NCBI GenBank assembly: GCA_021767785.1
Contig: JAASSR010000011.1
Location: 1-35,865 of the forward strand
Direction of reading: 5' to 3'
Length of the DNA: 35,865 nucleotides
DNA from: Methanolobus sp.
Lineage (GTDB): Archaea > Halobacteriota > Methanosarcinia > Methanosarcinales > Methanosarcinaceae
In this document: positions 17,531-23,350 of the stretch, in pieces
Layout of the letters: every line of letters starts with the position of its first letter
How positions within the stretch are numbered: the first letter of the stretch is position 1
The notes under the pieces: model-generated
What the model was told of the DNA's origin: nothing
Databases searched by the model: none
Seen by the model: the letters and a program-made list of their open reading frames with translations, nothing else
Translations under genes and position numbers: made by a program

Positions 17531-17605
17531 GGGCCTGTAGCTTAGCCAGGTTAGAGCGCTCGGCTCATAACCGAGCGGTCACCGGTTCGAATCCGGTTAG
17601 GCCCA
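17531..17605 (+). tRNA. tRNA with CAT anticodon (Met, or Ile2)
   Basis: 75 nt. The acceptor stem GGGCCTG pairs with TAGGCCC (one G-T pair), with discriminator A. The anticodon stem CTCGG/CCGAG carries the loop CTCATAA, and the T-stem ACCGG/CCGGT carries TTCGAAT. It is not an initiator-like sequence. Elongator Met is likely, but an agmatidine-modified Ile2 cannot be excluded by eye. Its 3' part is the attachment site of the integrated element, and the gene stays intact because the repeat restores it. Confidence 0.93.
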
Positions 17606-17621
17606 CTTAAAAACTTTAGAT
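17592..17621. repeat. attL (30-bp direct repeat)
   Basis: Identical to 30571-30600. It begins at the last base of the tRNA T-loop, includes the 3' side of the T-stem and acceptor stem, and extends 16 bp beyond the tRNA. Confidence 0.95.
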
Positions 17622-17745
17622 AGTCCTTGCAGCATACGCTTTTTGTAAAAGATGTGACTACAAAAATAGTTCTTTTTTTGACATATTTGAGCATTATAAT
17701 AAGGAACTGTGTTACTATATATCACAGTAGGTTTTTATTGTATAT

Positions 17746-17865
17746 ATGTATCACCAAGGCACAATGCAAGAAAATAAGAAAATAACGATAAAAATTATAG
17801 TACTGTTAATTGCTGTTTATCTTGCTCTTATTGTATTATTGAATATTTATAGCACTATAACTTAA
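17746..17865 (+). CDS. Single-pass membrane microprotein just inside attL (39 aa)
   Basis: A 39-codon frame starting MYHQGTMQENKKITIKI and continuing as a run of about 20 hydrophobic residues (IIVLLIAVYLALIVLLNIY). This gives a short basic cytoplasmic end and one membrane helix. A TATA-like CTATATAT lies about 25-30 nt upstream (17715-17722), so it may be expressed from the prophage on its own. It is on the plus strand, convergent with the tape-measure gene. An internal ATG at 17764 is an alternative start. A role such as superinfection exclusion would be speculation. Confidence 0.45.
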   Translation: MYHQGTMQENKKITIKIIVLLIAVYLALIVLLNIYSTIT

Positions 17866-17888
17866 AAAATAGATTAAGTAAGATAACA

Positions 17889-19442
17889 TTATCCTATCCT
17901 TGGTTTAATATCTATATTGTCCAATATAGGCTTTTCTCGCAAGGCTGCCCTAATATCGCTATCGGTGGCCCCTCCTCTGTGACTACCAGTTGCTGCTGTA
18001 ATCTTGATGTTATTCACAGCATTAACCACATCGGTGTTAAGTTTGTCAAGTTTCTGAGACACGGTGTTAAATCCGGTTCTATTAATATCTGCCAAACTGG
18101 TCGAGATTGCACCACCTGCGTTTTGTTCCATTGTCCGTGTGTTCGTGACCACCGTATCGAAACTTTCTACAGAAGTATTCCCCATTAATTCACCTATGTT
18201 TCTGTTTCCTGTGGCGGCAAGTTGTTCACGAATATAGTCGGAGTGTCCGGCCCAATCTGGAATTGAATTGTTCTGTTTCGCAAGTTCCTGAGTTTGTTTT
18301 TCCATTTCTTCTGTGATCTCTTTGTGAGTTTGTTCAACCTCTGCAAGTTGCTTTTTAATCTTTTCAATCTCAGATTCGGATAGACTCAACAGATCAAGAG
18401 TCGGTTCGATATTCATTGTTCCTGAACTGGGATACATCTGATCTTGAATAGTCATACCTTCAGGCAATTCCAGGCCTTTATCCCACACTTTTGCGGCGGT
18501 ATAGAAATCAGTCACAAACTTTGCTGCCTCGGCTGCTGCACTGGCTACCTTTGCAGTTGCACTTGCGATATCCTCAATTCCTTCTGTCATGCGGTCGTAA
18601 CCACCTGAAGTACCCCATTCATTGAATTCCACAAGTGTTTGAGTCAGGTCCTCCATTCCCTCCTTACCGGCCTCTGCCATAACATCACGGATATTACCCT
18701 TAAGAGCCTTCATTTGATTGGTGTATTCGTCTGCAGTCCGTGCAGCATCGCCCTGAGCGTCCTTTGTAGAACCCATAATGATATTTAACCTTGCCATTAC
18801 TTTCTGTTGTTCTGTGGCTCCCTGAACACCGTTCTCAATGCCCATATTAAGGAGTTCCTGGTCTAATCTTGTCTGAGTAAGGATAACTCCGTAACGTTTC
18901 ATCGTCTCGTGATTGCCCACAAGTGCCGATTGCAGTGCCTCTATGGTTTCAGCGTCTGCTTTGTCGTTGAAGGATGCCAGGTCGGCGGATAACTGTGTCA
19001 GTTGCTCGGAGAGTTGTGCAGCTTCCTCTCTATCAAATCCCAGGGGTACAAATGTATCCTGGAAGGTTGACAGATTTTTAAGAGTCTCTATTGTGGACCT
19101 GCCTACCGTATTGGAGAACGTTTCGGCCCATCTGCGTGACTCTTCAGCTGTACTTTTGAATACAGCATTGAATTTATTCTCTATCTCTTCAGCTGTTCCT
19201 GCTGTCTGAATAGTCTTGAACCCCACGGCACTAAGTGCAGCGGCAGCGGCGACAGCATGGTACTTCACAGCTGCAAGAGCTGCACCGATCTTCTTACCTG
19301 ACACATTCATCCGTTGTCCGGTTCTATCGGCCTCGTCTCCCATCTGTCTAATAGAACGTCTCGCCTCATCAAGATCTCTTTGTGCTTTGTCAATATCAGC
19401 CTGTATTTGAATTACTAACTTTTCTATGGTCTCACCTGTCAA
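17889..19442 (-). CDS. Tail tape-measure-like protein
   Basis: 517 residues resembling the TP901-type phage tail tape measure family. An N-terminal helical repeat region (ADIDKAQRDLDEARRSIRQM) is followed by an Ala-rich hydrophobic stretch near 52-75. Then come the conserved-looking core with GTAEEIENKFNAVFKSTAEE and LSTFQDTFVPLGFDREEAAQ, and a coiled coil near 350-390. It sets tail length and helps genome ejection in tailed viruses. At 517 residues it would correspond to a short tail. The start is TTG with GGGAGG seven bases upstream. It is the last gene of the minus-strand structural operon, and none of the genes that usually follow a tape measure are present; attL is 270 bp beyond. Confidence 0.8.
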   Translation of the reverse strand: MTGETIEKLVIQIQADIDKAQRDLDEARRSIRQMGDEADRTGQRMNVSGKKIGAALAAVKYHAVAAAAALSAVGFKTIQTAGTAEEIENKFNAVFKSTAEESRRWAETFSNTVGRSTIETLKNLSTFQDTFVPLGFDREEAAQLSEQLTQLSADLASFNDKADAETIEALQSALVGNHETMKRYGVILTQTRLDQELLNMGIENGVQGATEQQKVMARLNIIMGSTKDAQGDAARTADEYTNQMKALKGNIRDVMAEAGKEGMEDLTQTLVEFNEWGTSGGYDRMTEGIEDIASATAKVASAAAEAAKFVTDFYTAAKVWDKGLELPEGMTIQDQMYPSSGTMNIEPTLDLLSLSESEIEKIKKQLAEVEQTHKEITEEMEKQTQELAKQNNSIPDWAGHSDYIREQLAATGNRNIGELMGNTSVESFDTVVTNTRTMEQNAGGAISTSLADINRTGFNTVSQKLDKLNTDVVNAVNNIKITAATGSHRGGATDSDIRAALREKPILDNIDIKPRIG

Positions 19443-19483
19443 TATAAAACCTCCCGGAACGTATCAAAAAAAAGTGAAATTGG

Positions 19484-19789
19484 TTATTTCTTCTTATCCG
19501 TTACCATGGTTAGGATCGGAACGCCGGTCATATTCTCCGGGTTTATGATCTCTTTTACCACAAAGTCAGTATCGACCACATCAGGATTGGAACCCTCACG
19601 AGTTACATGTTCCTTGCCTACTTCGACACGCATTTTCTTATCATTGAAGGACTGTGTCTTGTGATCTTCAACTACGCTTTTAACAGCCTCGTTGATAATA
19701 GATTGCGTCCTGGTATCAATCCTCTGTGTGGTGCTGTTGATCTGTACAGGCTCATTCAGAGGTTCACCATAGAGCTTTATCCCTTTCAT
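19484..19789 (-). CDS. Hypothetical viral protein (101 aa)
   Basis: No family recognised. It starts MKGIKLYGEPLNEPVQINST and is polar, with a helical middle (SIINEAVKSVVEDHKTQS) and a Lys-rich end. The ATG is two bases after the stop of the 138-residue gene, so translation is coupled. It sits directly before the tape-measure gene, where tailed viruses place tail assembly chaperones or tail tube genes. Position alone makes a tail-related role possible; the sequence does not prove it. Confidence 0.7.
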   Translation of the reverse strand: MKGIKLYGEPLNEPVQINSTTQRIDTRTQSIINEAVKSVVEDHKTQSFNDKKMRVEVGKEHVTREGSNPDVVDTDFVVKEIINPENMTGVPILTMVTDKKK

Positions 19790-19791
19790 GT

Positions 19792-20208
19792 TCAGTTTAC
19801 TCCGGTGATGATCTTGTACAGGTCGTCTTTCTTTTCTGTGAGCTTCTCGTGAGCAGCTGCAAACCTTGCCAGATAGTAAATGGTATAACTCATCTGCTCA
19901 TCAAATCCGAACCCTGCACCAGTTGTCTTGATTGCAGTGGCGTCCCAGTTCGATTGCCAGTTACTAGGATTGCCTTCGAAGCGTTCCAGGCACTTGAACA
20001 GGTTAACCACGTGATCAGCATTTGATTTAGTGATTTTTAGGTTCTCAATATCCGGGAGTGTTTCCTGGAGGGATTTCACACCTTTGTCAAACTCACGCTG
20101 CTTGACATGCTGTTTATACTCTTCCAGTTTTGTCTGAAAATCGTTGACAACTTCTTCTTTAAAATTGTCAAAACTTTCCTCTAGTTTCTTGGTGTTGTTT
20201 GTGTTCAT
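19792..20208 (-). CDS. Hypothetical viral protein (138 aa), possible tail assembly chaperone by position
   Basis: No family recognised. The first 50 residues are strongly charged and helical (LEESFDNFKEEVVNDFQTKL), probably coiled coil. The second half contains GFGFDEQMSYTIYYLARFAA, resembling the helical body of small phage proteins. The ATG overlaps the stop of the upstream 50-codon gene (ATGA), and GAGGAAG precedes it. Second before the tape measure, it occupies the usual place of a tail assembly chaperone. I found no convincing slippery heptamer near its end. Confidence 0.7.
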   Translation of the reverse strand: MNTNNTKKLEESFDNFKEEVVNDFQTKLEEYKQHVKQREFDKGVKSLQETLPDIENLKITKSNADHVVNLFKCLERFEGNPSNWQSNWDATAIKTTGAGFGFDEQMSYTIYYLARFAAAHEKLTEKKDDLYKIITGVN

Positions 20209-20357
20209 GTTTCTTCCTCAATGTCAATTGTGAATTCCTGGAGGGATCTATCGACCACTTCCCACAATTTCATGTTGTGTGTTTTTGCGGTCTCTCGTAT
20301 TAATTCCTTAGTCGTATTTGGAACCAACACGAGCGACCAGTTCCGACGGTCATACAT
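20205..20357 (-). CDS. Small protein with ribbon-helix-helix-like pattern (50 aa)
   Basis: A 50-codon frame starting MYDRRNWSLVLVPNTTKELI and ending VVDRSLQEFTIDIEEET. The order strand (WSLVLVP), helix (TKELIRETAKTHN) and helix (LWEVVDRSLQEF) resembles ribbon-helix-helix proteins, but the match is by eye. It is the first gene after the promoter at 20392-20413 and overlaps the next gene by 4 nt (ATGA), so it heads the tail-module operon. A regulator placed there could control late genes. Confidence 0.6.
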   Translation of the reverse strand: MYDRRNWSLVLVPNTTKELIRETAKTHNMKLWEVVDRSLQEFTIDIEEET

Positions 20358-20391
20358 ACTTGAATCACAGTTGAAACTTGAAACGTTAAAC

Positions 20392-20413
20392 TATTTAAAG
20401 GAAAGTTGAAATT
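20392..20413 (-). promoter_or_regulatory. Shared element promoter, copy A (tail module)
   Basis: Read on the minus strand, TTTCAAC is followed by TTTCCTTTAAATA. 21 of 22 bases match 26660-26681. The TATA part (TTTAAATA) lies about 35-42 nt ahead of the ATG at 20357. Two further TTGAAAC words occur at 20370-20383. Confidence 0.65.
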
Positions 20414-20924
20414 ATGGCGTGCCTGCTACAGGATTACCGGAAGCATCAAAAACATTCGTTGATGTATATTTCCTGTCTTCGTCAAGATCCACAGTGACTA
20501 ATAAAATAGACTTACCAGGGGACAGTTCACGAAGGTGTTCTTCCTGGCATTGTTTGGAGCAATAGGGAAGCATAAACCGGCCATACTTTCGATAATAAAC
20601 ATCGTTGAACTTGTTCCATTGTGATTCTGTCACAGGGAATCTGTTATTGCACCCAGGCTTCATACAGGTAATCTCAAAAGCTTTGTTAGTGTCACCATCA
20701 GAGAAAATAATCTCATTTATGTAAGCGTCCGGTTTTATCTCCTCGATATCAAAACAATCAGCCTTTGCACCCGCTTCCTCACCTCGTCCCATTGCTCCAC
20801 AAACGATGCTGACTGCGTAGATTAAAAGAGACAGCTTGGTTTTGGTACACCTTCGGAATTCTGGACATTTGTTTGTACATACAACGCCATATCCATCCCG
20901 GTGCAGATCATGACAGAGATACAG
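20412..20924 (-). CDS. Cys-rich (zinc-finger-like) protein after terminase; non-ATG start likely
   Basis: No family recognised. The first ATG in this frame is at 20792 (126 residues), but the frame is open for a further 50 codons back to the terminase stop. That upstream part looks coding: LCHDLHRDGYGVVCTNKCPE has Cys/His spacing like a metal site, followed by a hydrophobic LSLLIYAVSIVC. A strong ribosome site, GAGGTG, lies five bases before a CTG at 20924, which I take as the start (170 residues). The C-terminal half has a second set, CMKPGCNNRF and PYCSKQC. A terminase accessory or HNH-like role is possible, but no HNH catalytic core was seen. Confidence 0.55.
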   Translation of the reverse strand: MYLCHDLHRDGYGVVCTNKCPEFRRCTKTKLSLLIYAVSIVCGAMGRGEEAGAKADCFDIEEIKPDAYINEIIFSDGDTNKAFEITCMKPGCNNRFPVTESQWNKFNDVYYRKYGRFMLPYCSKQCQEEHLRELSPGKSILLVTVDLDEDRKYTSTNVFDASGNPVAGTP

Positions 20925-20942
20925 TTTTACACCTCTGGTTTC

Positions 20943-22373
20943 TCAAATGTGTGTGACTGAAAGACCGAAACCTCCACCCATAGAAAGACCGAAACCCGGG
21001 GCAAATTTGGGGATCTTCGGCTTTTGTTTAAAAATATTTTGAACTGCATAGGAGGTGACGTCGACTTGATCATCATGCGCACCGGTTGGAAATGTTGTTA
21101 GCTCGTCTTCGTAGTCCACAAGCCACGGAGCACCGCGTTTAAAATAGATTGTCCCTGCTTCCATCCTCGCAGCTGCAGGTAAGGCCCTTGTAACCTTATC
21201 CTTGTCCGGCTTTAACTCACGAATCGGAAGGCCTTCTCTTACCAACATTTGATATAGTGTTTTACCCACACCGGCTGATTCAACCGCCTGGAATACCGGG
21301 GACCAGGTTGAGAAAGCAGTTTTAAACAAGTTTATTTGTTCTGGTCCCTCAAGTCTTGTCCGGATGAGATCCACAAGGAGGAGTTCATTATCTGGAGTTT
21401 GTGCCCAGGTCGCCAATACGAAATAATCAGCAGTGTTCTTGGTACTGGCTGCAGGATCACATGTCTGAAAGATTTTGCATTTTGTCTTTTGAATGTTTTT
21501 AGTATTGTCTCCAGTATGTAAAATGTATTCGTCCGGTGTTACTTCAAAGTACTTGAAATACTGACGTTTGAAGATTGCTCCTTCTTCATCCTGTGGTCGC
21601 TGCTGATACAAAGCACTGAACCAATACGATCCGAGGGTCTGTTTGCCTTCCATAAGTTTGGCCTTGTCATAACGCCTTGGAAACAGTGGCTCACCTGGCA
21701 TCCTGCCTAAAGGATCTCCTTCCTCTGCAATTGCAGGCAAGCTTATCACTTCCCATTTATCAGGTTCTTCTGACAGTAACCTCCCTGACAGATCATCCTC
21801 ATGCCACCTTGTTTGAATGATTATAATAGCTCCGTCAGGTTCGAGCCTTGTATATGCTGTTGAACGATACCAAGCATGTGCTTTTTCTCGGTGTGTCCTA
21901 CTGTTTGCTTCTTCTGCATTCTTAACAGGATCGTCAATTATGAAAAGGTCTGCTCCTTTTCCTGTGATTGCTCCTCCTACTCCGGCGGTGCTCATTCCGC
22001 CTGCGTGCCCTTCGATATCCCATCTATTACGCGCACTGGAATCATTTGAAACACGAATGCCAAATAAATGTCCGTGTTCGATTAACAGGTTCCTGGCCTT
22101 GTATCCCCAGGTGGCGGCAAAGTCGGCCTCATAACTTGTAAGGATCACCCTTTTGTCAGGAAAATGACCAAGATACCAGGCAGGAAAATACTTACTCGTG
22201 AGCTCACTCTTTCCATGTCTCGGTGGCATGAAGATCATTAAATGTGAACTCTTACCGGTGGCCACATCATGAAGCTTGTCAGACAGTAACCTTAAATGTT
22301 TCGCGGGTAACCAAGTGCCTCCGCTTACATGCTGTGCAAAAAGTGCAGGTGTTGCAGTTGCTTCATTCGTCAT
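20943..22373 (-). CDS. terL: Terminase large subunit
   Basis: 476 residues, full length. The ATPase domain has the Walker A variant PPRHGKS (50-56) and the Walker B LFIIDD (143-148). The RNase H-like nuclease domain has its acidic residues in QTCDPAAST and GAHDDQVD (Asp434, Asp435). It cuts and pumps viral DNA into proheads. The ATG at 22373 is chosen over one at 22406 because GAGGAGG lies seven bases ahead. It overlaps terS by 11 nt. All key residues are present, so it looks functional although no portal or capsid gene follows. Confidence 0.93.
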   Translation of the reverse strand: MTNEATATPALFAQHVSGGTWLPAKHLRLLSDKLHDVATGKSSHLMIFMPPRHGKSELTSKYFPAWYLGHFPDKRVILTSYEADFAATWGYKARNLLIEHGHLFGIRVSNDSSARNRWDIEGHAGGMSTAGVGGAITGKGADLFIIDDPVKNAEEANSRTHREKAHAWYRSTAYTRLEPDGAIIIIQTRWHEDDLSGRLLSEEPDKWEVISLPAIAEEGDPLGRMPGEPLFPRRYDKAKLMEGKQTLGSYWFSALYQQRPQDEEGAIFKRQYFKYFEVTPDEYILHTGDNTKNIQKTKCKIFQTCDPAASTKNTADYFVLATWAQTPDNELLLVDLIRTRLEGPEQINLFKTAFSTWSPVFQAVESAGVGKTLYQMLVREGLPIRELKPDKDKVTRALPAAARMEAGTIYFKRGAPWLVDYEDELTTFPTGAHDDQVDVTSYAVQNIFKQKPKIPKFAPGFGLSMGGGFGLSVTHI

Positions 22374-22812
22374 CGTCAAGTCCTCCTCGTATCCGGGCAA
22401 GTTCATTTAGGACCTGCTTCTCTTCATCAGTAGCTGCCATGGTCGGGACGTTCGGCGTTACTGTGATATCGGACCTCACGGGCGAATCAAGGCCGTTTAG
22501 TTTGGCCCGCCGTTCACTGATCTTGATACATGTATTAATTGCTGTAAGATCACCGTCCTGGACTCTATCATAAGCTTTGGTCCACAACTCATCTAACCTG
22601 GTGTTCTCAAGCTCTCTCAGCTCATCTGCAGAGTTCCTGACCTTCTCAGTGAGTTCTGCCAAGGCCTTTGACACATACTTGTAGGCACCGGACCTTGAAC
22701 AACCAAGGGCATCGGCTATTTCCTGATATGTATAACATTTTTTGCGGAGCTCTAAAGCCTGTTGTCTTTTCGTAACTGCATTAACTTTTTTAGATGCTGT
22801 TTTCGATACCAT
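22363..22812 (-). CDS. terS: Terminase small subunit-like protein with HTH
   Basis: About 149 residues. The N-terminal third holds a helix-turn-helix, YTYQEIADALGCSRSGAYKY, and the remainder is helical (ELRELENTRLDELWTKAYDR; AINTCIKISERRAKLNGLDS) with an acidic end. This organisation and its position directly before terL fit a small terminase that recognises the pac/cos site. The ATG at 22812 or an in-frame GTG at 22818 could be the start. The closing GDD region overlaps the terL ribosome site. Confidence 0.8.
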   Translation of the reverse strand: MVSKTASKKVNAVTKRQQALELRKKCYTYQEIADALGCSRSGAYKYVSKALAELTEKVRNSADELRELENTRLDELWTKAYDRVQDGDLTAINTCIKISERRAKLNGLDSPVRSDITVTPNVPTMAATDEEKQVLNELARIRGGLDDDE

Positions 22813-22829
22813 GTTCACCCTCAGTGTGT

Positions 22830-22997
22830 TTACAAATTTTTATACCGTTTCAACCGGTTCTTATTGTTCCTGACAACTCTTTTCACAGTCGTGTATGTTA
22901 TGTTGAATTCATCAGCAATATCACAATAACAACGCCTGCCTGATTCGTAAAAGATTTTCCTGAGTTCCTCGTTTGAAAGTTCGTGATAGGTTCTCAT
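22830..22997 (-). CDS. Small HTH protein (55 aa)
   Basis: A 55-codon frame: MRTYHELSNEELRKIFYESG leads into CYCDIADEFNITYTTVKRVV, a clear helix-turn-helix, and a basic end (NNKNRLKRYKNL). The ATG overlaps the stop of the 118-residue gene (ATGA), and terS starts 18 bp after its stop. It resembles the DNA-binding part of the small terminase and may be a duplicate or separate regulatory subunit. Confidence 0.7.
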   Translation of the reverse strand: MRTYHELSNEELRKIFYESGRRCYCDIADEFNITYTTVKRVVRNNKNRLKRYKNL

Positions 22998-23350
22998 AGC
23001 ATCGCCTCTTCAGGATACTGTTCAGAATATAATGCTTCGTAACGGTCACTCAACGAATTCAGGATATCTTTGCAGGAGCGATCCCTGTGATGAACAACCA
23101 CACGCCACCAGTCAAGCGTCCTGGTGAAAGGAGCTCCGTAGAAAATTAACCAGTATTTTAAGTCGGAGTTCAGGAGGTTAACAACATTCATATCCGGATA
23201 GTCGGCCAGTGTGTAAAAACCTAAATCATTTTCACACTTAGTAATATCTATTTGATAATTCAGGATATCTATTTCATATTTTATGAGTTCCTGGTATGTG
23301 TATTTGTGATACCATTTTTCAAGATCGTCCGGGGGGAGTATGGGAGTCAT
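22994..23350 (-). CDS. Hypothetical viral protein (118 aa)
   Basis: No family recognised. It is rich in Tyr, Trp and Asp (WYHKYTYQELIKYEIDILNY; LDWWRVVVHHRDRSCKDI) and predicted helical. It is coupled by 4-nt ATGA overlaps both to the PrimPol gene before it and to the HTH gene after it, so it is certainly part of the replication/packaging operon. No membrane or metal motif is seen. Confidence 0.65.
   Translation of the reverse strand: MTPILPPDDLEKWYHKYTYQELIKYEIDILNYQIDITKCENDLGFYTLADYPDMNVVNLLNSDLKYWLIFYGAPFTRTLDWWRVVVHHRDRSCKDILNSLSDRYEALYSEQYPEEAML

Noticed and set aside
19484-20208. Programmed frameshift between the two genes before the tape measure
   Set aside because: The position would suit tail assembly chaperones, but no convincing slippery heptamer was seen near the end of the first gene.
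20221-20409. 62-codon plus-strand frame
   Set aside because: Antisense to the 50-codon minus-strand gene, which has a promoter and an ATGA coupling.
20822-20911. 29-codon ATG frame after terL
   Set aside because: Out of frame with the better-supported Cys-rich frame and lacking a ribosome site of its own.
20940-20948. TGA read-through joining the large terminase to the Cys-rich protein
   Set aside because: The terminase is complete without it, TGA is not known to be recoded in these archaea, and a ribosome site lies just after the stop. Independent initiation is simpler.
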